A DNA stretch of 64,000 nucleotides, from the NCBI RefSeq assembly GCF_012222965.1, contig NZ_CP038241.1, forward strand, positions 682,001 through 746,000. The letters are read 5' to 3'. This document shows, piece by piece, positions 36,943-45,604 of this stretch; position 1 is the stretch's first letter, and each line of letters opens with the position of its first letter. The notes beneath the pieces are model-generated. The model was not told where the DNA came from. It saw only the letters and a list, made by a program, of their open reading frames with translations, and searched no databases. A program made the translations under genes and the position numbers. The DNA is from Allofrancisella inopinata. Lineage in GTDB: Bacteria > Pseudomonadota > Gammaproteobacteria > Francisellales > Francisellaceae.

Positions 36943-37467
36943 CTACTTGTGTTGCTCGAGATTTATAAGGTATCCAGCGTCATTTATTTGGTTAAAAAAA
37001 CTATTTGTTTCTTTAGGTAGGCTAAAAGGATGACTTTTTTCACTTCTTCTATATTTGGATAATTGGCTAAGTTTAGGCTTAGTGGTAGCATGCATGTTTT
37101 TTGCGTTATCACTACTTATATCTGTAATATTGTTATAATTTGAAGCAGTTTGTAATGTCAATATCGCTCTAAATATGTGGTGATATTCGAAGTTTTGTAG
37201 TAATAAGAATTTAATATCGTGCTTTACTCTTGCTAGCTGTTTTACTAATATTTTTATGCCTTTGTCATAACTGGCAGTATCTTCTTTAAATGTTAGTAAA
37301 GAATGTAATGAGTTTTCGAACTCAGTTAAATCTTTTATTATTGTGTAAACTAATTTTATCTCTTTTACATTGTTAATACTAATGTTTTTAAATAATGAGT
37401 CCAGTCTTTTATTACATATAGCTATAATTATTTTTACTTCTTTTATAATCTCTTGCAAGCTTTTCAT
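36943..37467 (-). CDS. Unknown helical protein, partner of the downstream gene
   Basis: A 174-residue, mostly alpha-helical, Lys/Asn-rich protein (SLQEIIKEVKIIIAICNK at the start, then long amphipathic helices to about residue 110, then a Ser/Lys-rich tail). There are no membrane segments and no recognisable domain. It precedes the 612-residue gene by 38 bases on the same strand, so the two are likely cotranscribed. It could be a chaperone or partner of that protein; this is inference from order only. Confidence 0.4.
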   Translation of the reverse strand: MKSLQEIIKEVKIIIAICNKRLDSLFKNISINNVKEIKLVYTIIKDLTEFENSLHSLLTFKEDTASYDKGIKILVKQLARVKHDIKFLLLQNFEYHHIFRAILTLQTASNYNNITDISSDNAKNMHATTKPKLSQLSKYRRSEKSHPFSLPKETNSFFNQINDAGYLINLEQHK

Positions 37468-37542
37468 TAAGGTATTCCTTTTTCACTTAGGGTTCATTAT
37501 TCTATTTTTGGGGTGCTAATTGTAAAGAGTTAAGTGTTACCA

Positions 37543-37569
37543 CCCATCTAATTCCAGCTTGCAGCAGCC
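37543..37569. repeat. Partial copy of the GCTTGCAACA-type repeat
   Basis: CCCATCTAATTCCAGCTTGC at 37543-37562 matches, base for base apart from flanks, the right end of the element at 37800-37950. The partner end upstream (GGGGTGCTAATTGTAA, about 37510) is degenerate. It lies in the otherwise featureless AT-rich gap 37468-38001. Confidence 0.55.
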
Positions 37570-37799
37570 ACATTTACATACATTAAATAATACGAAAAAA
37601 ACTTAACATATAAATATTATTTTTTGATAGTCATTATTTAATTAAAATTATTAAACTTATATAAAAATTATAATAATTTTTATTTTTTTTCCAGTAAATT
37701 TTATTTTTTCAAATAAAAACAAAAGTTAATTAAGGTAGGATAGTGGTTAAAGTATAGTAATACGTTTAATTTTATAGGCGTTTTCTACTTATGTTCTAA

Positions 37800-37950
37800 T
37801 AAGGGGGGAGCGTTGCAAACTAAAATTATATGTTTCTAACTGTGTTAAAAACATTCTCAAAATGCTTTTTCACTATATGTAAACTTGTGCTTTTTCAAAT
37901 ACTTTCGCCTTGTTATCATCCATCTAATTCCAGCTTGCAACAACCCCTAA
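37800..37950. repeat. Miniature inverted-repeat element between the unknown pair and glyQ
   Basis: A 151-base stretch with imperfect terminal inverted repeats: left TAAGGGGGGAGCGTTGCAA, right (read inward) TTAGGGGTTGTTGCAAGC. No reading frame. Related ends occur at 14721-14740, 37543-37569, 40651-40670 (GAGTTTGCAACAGTCCCTTA) and 50398-50428, so it is a dispersed family. The remaining gap sequence (37570-37799) is AT-rich without a gene. Confidence 0.55.
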
Positions 37951-38001
37951 ATATGTTAAAATTTTCGGTAGTTATTTAATCTTTCTTTTTGTAAATATAA
38001 T

Positions 38002-38886
38002 ATGCTGGCATTTCAAGAAATTATTTTAAAGTTACATCATTATTGGGCATCAAAAGGTTGCGCAATTATTCAACCATTAGATATGGAGGTTGGTGCTGGA
38101 ACATTTCACCCGGCAACTACCTTAAGAGCAATAGGTCCAGAGCCATGGACAGCAGCATATGTACAACCATCAAGAAGACCTACAGATGGTCGTTATGGTG
38201 AAAATCCAAACCGTACACAACACTATTATCAATATCAAGTTGTGATGAAACCATCGCCAGATGATATTCAAGAGTTATACCTTGGTTCACTTAGAGAGCT
38301 TGGTATTGATCCATTAGAGAATGATATTCGTTTTGTTGAAGATAACTGGGAATCACCAACATTGGGTGCTTGGGGTCTTGGTTGGGAAGTGTGGTCAAAT
38401 GGTATGGAGATTACACAGTTTACATATTTTCAACAAGTTGGTGGTTTAGAGTGTAAACCTGTAATGGGTGAGATCACTTATGGTCTTGAGCGTTTAGCAA
38501 TGTATATTCAAAATGTTGACAGTATGTATGATATTCTTTGGGCCAATACGCAAAATGGACCTTTATACTATCGTGATGTATTTTTCCAAAATGAAGTTGA
38601 AATGTCGACTTATAACTTTGAAGAAGCAAATGTTGAAGAACTGTTTAAACAGTTTGATCTATTCGAGAAAGAAGGTTACAGATTAGTAGAAAAAGATTTA
38701 CCTCTTCCGGCATATGAGTTTGTATTAAAAGCTTCGCATACTTTTAATTTATTAGATGCCCGCCATGCTATATCTGTTACAGAAAGACAAGGCTATATTT
38801 TAAGAGTAAGAAAATTAGCATTAGAAGTAGCTAAAAAATACTATAGCGCTAGAGAAAAGCTGGGTTTTCCTGCTTTTAAGAAATAG
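38002..38886 (+). CDS. glyQ: Glycyl-tRNA synthetase alpha subunit
   Basis: The catalytic alpha chain of the bacterial alpha2beta2 glycyl-tRNA synthetase. The 294-residue protein starts [20 protein letters not shown], then [20 protein letters not shown] (class II motif region), [17 protein letters not shown] and [14 protein letters not shown] (motif 3). The beta-chain gene glyS is not in this window; the next gene is murE. Full length. Confidence 0.97.
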   Translation: MLAFQEIILKLHHYWASKGCAIIQPLDMEVGAGTFHPATTLRAIGPEPWTAAYVQPSRRPTDGRYGENPNRTQHYYQYQVVMKPSPDDIQELYLGSLRELGIDPLENDIRFVEDNWESPTLGAWGLGWEVWSNGMEITQFTYFQQVGGLECKPVMGEITYGLERLAMYIQNVDSMYDILWANTQNGPLYYRDVFFQNEVEMSTYNFEEANVEELFKQFDLFEKEGYRLVEKDLPLPAYEFVLKASHTFNLLDARHAISVTERQGYILRVRKLALEVAKKYYSAREKLGFPAFKK

Positions 38887-38915
38887 TTATCACTATTTAT
38901 AAATACAAAAGTAGA

Positions 38916-38991
38916 ATCATACCCGCGCGTAGGCGGGTATCTTTTGAATACTAATGATAATATAGGAGATTCCCGTCTGCACGGGAATGAC
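38916..38991. repeat. Paired palindromic repeat between glyQ and murE
   Basis: A 76-base copy of the dispersed repeat. First half-unit ATCATACCCGCGCGTAGGCG with stem ACCCGC / GCGGGT. The second half read from the other strand begins GTCATTCCCGTGCAGACGGG, stem TTCCCGT / ACGGGAA. It lies 30 bases after glyQ and could also act as its terminator. Confidence 0.82.
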
Positions 38992-39019
38992 AAGAATTCT
39001 GTAGCGGTAAATCGTGAAT

Positions 39020-40636
39020 ATGAAATATAAAAATCAAATATTAAATTTTCTTGGTTCCACAACTCTAGTTGGAAAAGATTTTCAAATTGAAACACTTTAT
39101 TTAGATAGTCATAAATGTGATAATAAATCGGCATTTATTGCTCTCAAAGGTCAATCAACTGATGGTAATAAATATATTGAGGATGTCTTAGCTAAAGGTG
39201 TAAAGCTCGTTTTAAGTGATAATTTAAGTTTAAAATACTTATCTAACTATCATCCTGAGCTTGTTTCAGGATCTCACAAAAATGATTACTGCTTATATCA
39301 TGTAGATTCCGGATCGAAGTCCAGAATGACAACAATTATATGTATAAAAGATTTAAAAAATAAATTACCTAGCCTAGCAAAATGGTTTTATAACTACAAA
39401 AAACCACAAAATATTATAGGAATAACTGGCACGAATGGCAAAACTTCTATTTCTAATTACATTGCGCAATTTTTAAACCTAGCTGGACAAAAGTCACTAT
39501 TGCTTGGTACAAATGGTAATGGTATTTACCCTAATTTAAAAGAAAGCTCACATACAACGCTTGATATTTTGTCTTTATATCAAACAATAAGTAGATACAG
39601 CCAAATAAATAAATGTCATCCTGAACTTGCTTCAGGATCTCATTATGAAACTTGTTTATCACCTCAAATAGATTCCGGATCGAAGTCCAGAATGACAGTT
39701 GATAATGCTAATTTAGTAATGGAAGTTTCTTCACACTCACTTGATCAAAAGCGTATTGAGGGACTAGATTTTGATGTCGCAGTCTTTAGTAATCTTAGTC
39801 ACGATCATCTTGATTATCATAAGACTATGGATAGTTATTTTGAGGCTAAAGCTAAGCTATTTAAGTTTAAAAGCCTAAAAAAAGCTGTAATAAATATAGA
39901 TGATGAGTATGGTCAAAAGCTTTGTGATATTTGTGATTGTGAAGTTGTAACTGTTAGTCTAAAATCAGAAAATGCTGATGTTTATATAAGTGTCAAAAAT
40001 ATATACAATATGCAGACAAGTTTTGATTTGTATATTTTCCAAGAATATGTTGGTAGTTTTCAGACCTCTTTAATAGCTGAGTTTAACTTGGTCAACCTGG
40101 GTTTAAGTTTAGCTGTATTAAATGATTATATTGCTAGAGATCAACTTCTAGCAAGCGTAGCTACAATTAAACCAGTAAAAGGACGTATGGAGCTTATACA
40201 ACTAGCAAATAATGCTAAAGTTGTCATAGACTACGCTCATACTCCAGACGCTCTAGAGAAGGTTTTACAAACTTTAAGGAAGTATTCAAAAGCTAAATTA
40301 TGGTGTGTATTTGGCTGTGGTGGTAATAGAGATAAATCTAAACGATCTAAAATGGCAACAATAGCAGAGCAACTTGCTGATAAAGTGATTGTAACAGAAG
40401 ATAATAATCGCTTTGAAAATATAGAAGATATTTTTAGTGATATTAAAGAAGGCTTTTTAAAACCTGAAAACCATGTTTTTATTAATTCACGTGAAAAAGC
40501 AATAAACTATTGTATTAAGAATTCTAACTTTAACGATGTAATCTTATTAGCTGGTAAGGGGCATGAGTGTTATTTAGATAAAAATGGAATTAAAGAATAT
40601 TTTGATGAGAGAGAAGTTGTTAAAATTTATACTTAA
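39020..40636 (+). CDS. murE: UDP-MurNAc-tripeptide synthetase with two in-frame repeat insertions
   Basis: Adds the third residue (normally meso-diaminopimelate in Gram-negative bacteria) to UDP-MurNAc-dipeptide. The 538-residue protein is about 45-50 longer than usual MurE. The ATP loop GITGTNGKTS is at about 134, the MEVSSHSLDQKRI segment follows, and the C-terminal domain has VIDYAHTPDALEKVL, CGGNRDKSKR and LLAGKGHE. Two 82-base palindromic repeats are inserted in frame, encoding HPELVSGSH...DSGSKSRMT before the ATP loop and HPELASGSH...DSGSKSRMT after it. Removing them restores normal length. Both sit in places where the family has loops, so the enzyme is presumably active. The start could also be GTG at 39014. 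Confidence 0.93.
   Translation: MKYKNQILNFLGSTTLVGKDFQIETLYLDSHKCDNKSAFIALKGQSTDGNKYIEDVLAKGVKLVLSDNLSLKYLSNYHPELVSGSHKNDYCLYHVDSGSKSRMTTIICIKDLKNKLPSLAKWFYNYKKPQNIIGITGTNGKTSISNYIAQFLNLAGQKSLLLGTNGNGIYPNLKESSHTTLDILSLYQTISRYSQINKCHPELASGSHYETCLSPQIDSGSKSRMTVDNANLVMEVSSHSLDQKRIEGLDFDVAVFSNLSHDHLDYHKTMDSYFEAKAKLFKFKSLKKAVINIDDEYGQKLCDICDCEVVTVSLKSENADVYISVKNIYNMQTSFDLYIFQEYVGSFQTSLIAEFNLVNLGLSLAVLNDYIARDQLLASVATIKPVKGRMELIQLANNAKVVIDYAHTPDALEKVLQTLRKYSKAKLWCVFGCGGNRDKSKRSKMATIAEQLADKVIVTEDNNRFENIEDIFSDIKEGFLKPENHVFINSREKAINYCIKNSNFNDVILLAGKGHECYLDKNGIKEYFDEREVVKIYT
39249..39330. repeat. Palindromic repeat inserted in frame in murE (copy 1)
   Basis: Half-unit 1 is ATCATCCTGAGCTTGTTTCA with stem CCTGA / TCAGG. 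Half-unit 2 is ATTCCGGATCGAAGTCCAGA ending in ATGAC, with stem ATTCCGGA / TCCAGAAT (one mismatch). The 82-base insert is read through as protein (about 27 residues, HPELVSGS to SKSRMT). It lies between the N-terminal UDP-MurNAc-binding domain core and the ATP loop. Confidence 0.88.
39615..39696. repeat. Palindromic repeat inserted in frame in murE (copy 2)
   Basis: GTCATCCTGAACTTGCTTCA (stem CCTGAA / TTCAGG) is followed by a variable middle of about 28 bases and then ATTCCGGATCGAAGTCCAGA and ATGAC. It has the same length (82) and orientation as copy 1, and the two ends are nearly identical while the middles differ. It is read in the same frame as copy 1, giving closely similar peptides. Confidence 0.88.
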
Positions 40637-40723
40637 TAGAGCTTAAGTACGAGTTTGCAACAGTCCCTTATGAGTTAAATTTTGGGGATTTATTTACTCA
40701 TATTTTGTTAACAAAGTACAGTT

Positions 40724-40879
40724 ATACCAATTCCAACATAAATTGTTGCATTTATCCCAAAGGAGTTTATGACTAATTTAAGTTTTTGATGTGCAGGCAA
40801 TAGCAGTGGCTATTGGCAAATATTAAAGGATTAAATTAGGTATGAAATACAAAGTAATAATATGTGTTGGAATTAGTAT
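40724..40879. repeat. Candidate miniature inverted-repeat element downstream of murE
   Basis: ATACCAATTCCAACATA (40724-40740) and TATGTGTTGGAATTAGTAT (40861-40879) are inverted copies with small differences, 156 bases end to end and without a gene. A related AATTCCAAC end occurs near 28108 upstream of the decarboxylase. The gap 40637-40913 also contains the GAGTTTGCAACAGTCCCTTA copy of another repeat family at 40651-40670. Confidence 0.5.
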
Positions 40880-40913
40880 TATATAAGGTTCTAAAGACTT
40901 TTTTAGACGTGAC

Positions 40914-42188
40914 TTAATTAACCTTTGTAGTTTTATCAACGATAATAGCTGTAGTCATAGAACCATGAATATTTAATGGGGTTCTAAAGCTGTCAATAAT
41001 AGCATCTACTCCTATAATTAAAGCAATAAGCTGCCAAGGCAAACCAAAGTAAGAAAATACTACGCCAGCTGCTACAAAAGCTGTACCTGGTATACCAGAT
41101 ACACCTAAAGACGCTAGCATACAAATAAAAGATATAAGTATAACGCATGAGAATGTAATATCAACTCCAGTAGCGTTCATAGCCATAATAGCTAATACTG
41201 CAGGAAAAACTCCAGCACAAGCATTCATGCCTAACGTAGTTCCCATGGTAGGAGCGAAAGTCGCGATAGTACTAGATGTACCATATTTATTTAAACCTTC
41301 TATTGATAAAGGTAGTGTGCCCATGCTTGACCTGGAGGTAGCTGCTACTAACATAGCCTTCCAAATACTTTTATAGAACCTAGTCAAGTTAGTTTTAAAT
41401 ATTACTAATAGGCCAATATGCATAGCTAAAACAATAAACATAGCTATATAGCAGGTTAAAATAAAGTATAGAACTGTTGAGATACTATTCTTATCAAGTT
41501 CTATGCTCATTTGGATCATAAGACCGAGCACACCATAAGGTGTAATTGCAATGATCATTCTTGCAAGCTTTTTAATTACAAAAAATGCTGAATCTATAAA
41601 ATCGATAAATGGTTTAGCAAGTTTGCTATCTTCACGGTGGGCTATAAGCATAGAAAAGCCGAGTAAGATGGCAAATATAACGATAGCCATGACGTTATTA
41701 TTATCCATTTGATGAAATAGATTATCAGGTAAAAAGCTTAAGATAGTTTCTGAAAAAGTAGTAGTTTTCATCTCTTTAGCAAAGTTGCCAGCTATTGAAG
41801 CTATATCTAGTCCATGTCCAATGTTCATAAGAATAGCAACCGTTGCCCCTATAGCAGCACTTGCTCCAGTTAGGATGAGTAAAATAACTATAGTTTTATA
41901 GGCAAACTTAATTATAGAGGAGCTATTATAGTTTTTAAGATTAACGATAGAATGTACTATAGAAGTTAAAACTATAGGGATAATTAGCATTTTTAATAGT
42001 GAGATATAGCCACCACCTAGTATATCACTAGCTTGAATAAAAGCTTCACTATGATAACCCATGGTAGTATAGAAGGTTCCTATAACTGTACCAGCGATTA
42101 GTGCTGTGATAGTTCTAAAGTTAAAACTATAGCTTTTTAGGTGTAGGAAAATTAGCAGTAAAAAAACTACTATTAGAATGAAGAACAT
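40914..42188 (-). CDS. Dicarboxylate/amino acid:cation symporter (DAACS family)
   Basis: A 424-residue inner-membrane secondary transporter with about eight membrane helices and two re-entrant hairpins. Motifs: LLKMLIIPIVLTSIVHSI (helix 3/4), the serine-rich hairpin TSRSSMGTLPLS, the cation-site region TFAPTMGTTLGMNACAG, and GVSGIPGTAF. Dicarboxylates, glutamate/aspartate and cystine are known substrates in this family. The N-terminus with GGGYISLLKML resembles the cystine importers (TcyP/YdjN) more than the glutamate ones, which is a weak indication. Confidence 0.85.
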   Translation of the reverse strand: MFFILIVVFLLLIFLHLKSYSFNFRTITALIAGTVIGTFYTTMGYHSEAFIQASDILGGGYISLLKMLIIPIVLTSIVHSIVNLKNYNSSSIIKFAYKTIVILLILTGASAAIGATVAILMNIGHGLDIASIAGNFAKEMKTTTFSETILSFLPDNLFHQMDNNNVMAIVIFAILLGFSMLIAHREDSKLAKPFIDFIDSAFFVIKKLARMIIAITPYGVLGLMIQMSIELDKNSISTVLYFILTCYIAMFIVLAMHIGLLVIFKTNLTRFYKSIWKAMLVAATSRSSMGTLPLSIEGLNKYGTSSTIATFAPTMGTTLGMNACAGVFPAVLAIMAMNATGVDITFSCVILISFICMLASLGVSGIPGTAFVAAGVVFSYFGLPWQLIALIIGVDAIIDSFRTPLNIHGSMTTAIIVDKTTKVN

Positions 42189-42348
42189 CTTATTTAAACC
42201 TCTATATAACTTATAAATATTATAAATAATTGAATATTGTACATGTATAAACTAATAACTTCTATTAAATGTTTAAATACAAATTTATGTTGTAAAAAAA
42301 TATAATCTATTATTATAATGAAGTTAATTAGCCTTCTGGAATAGTAAT

Positions 42349-43386
42349 ATGTCAAATACACTTATGCAGCAAGAGGCTGTTAGTAGCTTTCAGAAAGTAG
42401 CTAACCAGCTAGAACTAAATAAAGATATAGTAAGGGATATTGTTAAATTATTAAAATCTAAGAATATTAAAAGAGTTATAACAATAGCAAGAGGAAGCTC
42501 TGATTGCGTAGCGAATTTTGCTAAATATCTATTTGAAGTAAAATTGGGGTTTAGTGTTTCATCACTGTCACCGTCAGTAACTACTATTTATGGCAAGAAC
42601 ATAGGTGATAGTGAAACCTTAGCTGTAGCTATCTCGCAATCTGGAGGTAGTCCTGATTTAAGGCTGGCTTTGCAGGGATGTAAAAAAGCAGGTTGTACTA
42701 CTTTAGCAATTGTTAATAAGGAAGAATCTCCATTAGCTGAGGCGGCAGATTTAGTATTACCTGTCAGGGCTGGTGAGGAAAATGCCGTTGCTGCAACAAA
42801 AAGTGTTATTACCTCACTAGTGGCTTTAGTTGATATAATTGCAGAATATTCTCAAGAAGAAAGTTTACTTAAAGCCTTAGAAAATTTACCTAAAGTATTA
42901 GAGGCTTCTCTGACTTTAGACTGGACTTTAGCTATTGATACTTTGAAAAAAAGCAAAAATATGTTCGTTATTGGTCGAGGATTTGGGTTTCCTATAGCTC
43001 AAGAGATGGCTTTAAAATTTAAAGAAACTTGTGGAATTCATGCAGAAGCTTTTAGTGGGGCCGAAGTACTACATGGTCCATTTGCCCTTATGAACCAAAC
43101 ATTTACAACTTTTACTATACTCCAGAGTGACGAAAGTGCTTCTGGAACAGTTGATATTGTAAATAGAATGTCAAATTTAGGGGTTAATACTATCTTTGCC
43201 AGCTTTGGGGTTCAGTCAGAAGCTATGTCTAAGGTTAATCTCAACGTGGAATTAAAAACCCATCCAGTACTTGAACCAATAGTGTTATTGCAAAAATTTT
43301 ACATTATGGTTAATGATTTGGCTCTTTTGCTTGGACTTAATCCAGACAGTCCAACAAACCTTAAAAAAGTTACAGAAACAGTTTAA
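42349..43386 (+). CDS. SIS-domain aminosugar isomerase/deaminase (GlmS C-half/NagB-II type)
   Basis: A 345-residue protein with two SIS domains and no glutaminase domain. Visible motifs include ITIARGSSDCVANFAKYL, AISQSGGSPDLRLAL, ENAVAATKSVITSLVAL and EAFSGAEVLHGPFALM, all as in the isomerase half of GlmS. Such stand-alone proteins act as glucosamine-6-phosphate deaminase (NagB-II) or related sugar isomerases. The sugar transporter that follows after 21 bases supports a catabolic role for an amino sugar or N-acetyl sugar. Confidence 0.82.
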   Translation: MSNTLMQQEAVSSFQKVANQLELNKDIVRDIVKLLKSKNIKRVITIARGSSDCVANFAKYLFEVKLGFSVSSLSPSVTTIYGKNIGDSETLAVAISQSGGSPDLRLALQGCKKAGCTTLAIVNKEESPLAEAADLVLPVRAGEENAVAATKSVITSLVALVDIIAEYSQEESLLKALENLPKVLEASLTLDWTLAIDTLKKSKNMFVIGRGFGFPIAQEMALKFKETCGIHAEAFSGAEVLHGPFALMNQTFTTFTILQSDESASGTVDIVNRMSNLGVNTIFASFGVQSEAMSKVNLNVELKTHPVLEPIVLLQKFYIMVNDLALLLGLNPDSPTNLKKVTETV

Positions 43387-43407
43387 ATTCTTATCAGGAG
43401 AAATTTT

Positions 43408-44757
43408 ATGGATACTAAAAAAGCAAGACTCAAAATCGTAATGCTGATATTTTTTTCGGCAATGGGGGGTATGCTTTACGGCTATGATATAGGTGTCATT
43501 AATAGTGCATTTTTATTTATTAATAATGACATTCCCATGACGACGTTTGAAACTTCGCTTTTAGGAGGTTCAGTTCTTTTTGGTGGAGCTTTTGCGATAC
43601 TACTAGCAGGTGTAATAGCTGATTTTATAGGAAGAAAAAATACTTTATTATTAGCAGGGTTTATATTTATAGTTTCTGTATGGATGATATATGAATCTCA
43701 CGATTACCAGATGCTTTTATTATCTCGTTTAGTTCAGGGAGTTTCTGTGGGCTTTATAACTGTTACAGCACCTTTGTACCTTACTGAAGTAGTGCCTGAT
43801 AATATCCGAGGAGTCGCAGTTACTTGTTTTCAATTATTTTTGACTGCAGGTATTTTGATATCTAATTATATTGGTTTACTTTTTGAATCCACAGGTGACT
43901 GGAGAGCAATGTTTTTAACATCTTTAGTTCCAGCGGTAATATTTTTTGTAGGTAGTTTCTTTTTGTTAAAGTCACCACGATGGTTGATGATGGTTAATAA
44001 AGAACAACAAGCTAGAAATCTACTAGTTCAAACTTTAGGATTAGAAAAAGCAAAAGAACAAATTAACCAAATCAAGGCTAATATTAAAAAGTCAAAAGAA
44101 GAAGGAAATATATGGAAAAATCTTCACCATAGGCATTATTTAGGACCTATAGTTTTAGTTTTTTCTATAGCAATTTTAGCTCAAATGACAGGAATAAACA
44201 GTATATTACAGTTTTCTGCTACAATGTTAAAAGAATCTGGTTTAGGCTCTAACTATGTTTCTATATTAGGCGGAGTAACTATTACAGCGATAAATTTTTT
44301 TGCCACACTTTTAGCTGTATTTATAGCGGATAAGTTAGAAAGAAAATTCATAATAACCTTTGGAACTTTTATGGTGTCAGCATCATTGATAATAACTGGC
44401 CTAATGTTGTGGATGCTTCCTGCAGGTGAGTTCAAAGGTTGGGTGCTATTAGCTGGATTAATTAGCTTTATATTTTTCTTTGCAATAGGTCCTGGAGCAT
44501 ACGTATGGGTTATAATGTCAGAGTTGTTACCAAATAATATAAGAAGTAAGGCATTAGGAACAGCTTTATTTTTAAATAGCATGGCATCTGCTATATTGGC
44601 ATCAGTGTTTCTTCCTATTTCTTACTCGTTGGGAACAAGCAGTATGTTTTTTATTTGCGGTGGGTGCACTTTGGTATATTGTTTTATTGTGTTCAAATTT
44701 GTGCCTAAGACTACGGGACGTTCTTTAGAAGAAATAGAACAAGAATTTATTAAATAA
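43408..44757 (+). CDS. Sugar:proton symporter, MFS sugar-porter family
   Basis: A 449-residue protein with twelve predicted membrane helices. Family motifs: GGMLYGYDIGVINSAF in helix 1, DFIGRKNTLL between helices 2 and 3, LVQGVSVGFITVTAPLYLTEV in helix 4, and the C-terminal PKTTGRSLEEIE. It is in the same run as the SIS-domain gene, so it probably imports the sugar whose phosphate that enzyme handles. No signal for the exact sugar. Confidence 0.9.
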   Translation: MDTKKARLKIVMLIFFSAMGGMLYGYDIGVINSAFLFINNDIPMTTFETSLLGGSVLFGGAFAILLAGVIADFIGRKNTLLLAGFIFIVSVWMIYESHDYQMLLLSRLVQGVSVGFITVTAPLYLTEVVPDNIRGVAVTCFQLFLTAGILISNYIGLLFESTGDWRAMFLTSLVPAVIFFVGSFFLLKSPRWLMMVNKEQQARNLLVQTLGLEKAKEQINQIKANIKKSKEEGNIWKNLHHRHYLGPIVLVFSIAILAQMTGINSILQFSATMLKESGLGSNYVSILGGVTITAINFFATLLAVFIADKLERKFIITFGTFMVSASLIITGLMLWMLPAGEFKGWVLLAGLISFIFFFAIGPGAYVWVIMSELLPNNIRSKALGTALFLNSMASAILASVFLPISYSLGTSSMFFICGGCTLVYCFIVFKFVPKTTGRSLEEIEQEFIK

Positions 44758-44761
44758 TAGT

Positions 44762-45508
44762 TCAAGCTGGGTTACTAATATCTATAAATTTAGCTTCTAA
44801 ATTGAGTTTTTCTTCAAGAAGATTTGCAATAGCTTTCACACCTTCTCTTTCAGTTGCATGATGACCGGCTGCGATATAGTTTATACCTAGTTCTCTAGCA
44901 ATATGAGTTGTACGTTCTGATATTTCACCTGATATAAATGTAGTTGCTCCCGCATTATAAGCATATTCTATGAAATCTTGAGCACCACCAGTACATATAG
45001 CTACTTTTTTGTTTGAGCTGTTAGCATTGATAATTAAAGGCTCTCTATCTAGAGTTTTTGTTAAAAGGTTACTGAAACTAGTAAAGTCTAGATTACAATC
45101 ACCTATCACTGAAATGTCAGGCTTCACTCCAGCATCAAAAAAAGAAATATTTTCCAAATTTAACTTTTTAGCTAGTAGTACGTTATTGCCAATTTCTCTA
45201 TGACCATCTAGAGGTAAATGGTAAGCAAATAAATGTATCCCATTTTTGATAAGTTTTGCTATGCGTTGATATTTTATTCCAGTAATAGGGTAACTTTCAC
45301 CTTTCCAAAAATAGCCATGATGCACTATTATAGCATCAGCATTTTCGTCTATAGCCTTATCAATTAAAACCTGGCAAGCTGTTACTCCAGTTATAACTTT
45401 CTTGATGTTTTTGCTGCCTTGTATTTGCAAGCCATTAGGTGCATAGTCTTTATAGATATCTATTTCAAAATAATTATTTAGAAACTTTTCTAGGTCTTTA
45501 AAGTGCAT
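44762..45508 (-). CDS. Nif3/YbgI-family dinuclear-metal protein
   Basis: A 248-residue member of the Nif3-like family, ring-shaped hexamers with a dinuclear metal site. Metal ligands appear as IIVHHGYFW (His pair) and GHHATEREGVKA near the C-terminus, with the start DYAPNGLQIQGSK typical. It may act as a GTP cyclohydrolase I type 2-like or other hydrolase; the real substrate of this group is unsettled. Convergent with the sugar-porter gene. Confidence 0.9.
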   Translation of the reverse strand: MHFKDLEKFLNNYFEIDIYKDYAPNGLQIQGSKNIKKVITGVTACQVLIDKAIDENADAIIVHHGYFWKGESYPITGIKYQRIAKLIKNGIHLFAYHLPLDGHREIGNNVLLAKKLNLENISFFDAGVKPDISVIGDCNLDFTSFSNLLTKTLDREPLIINANSSNKKVAICTGGAQDFIEYAYNAGATTFISGEISERTTHIARELGINYIAAGHHATEREGVKAIANLLEEKLNLEAKFIDISNPA

Positions 45509-45604
45509 AGGTCTGAAAAATAAAGTTTATAGTGGTATAATCTTACATTGTATATGTTCTGCGATAGTATTTAAAATGTAAAAGCATAATTTTTGGGTTT
45601 TCAT

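Noticed and set aside
39249-39696. CRISPR-like pattern from the two similar blocks in murE
   Set aside because: The copies are 284 bases apart, only two in number and each is a paired palindrome translated in frame; there is no repeat-spacer array.
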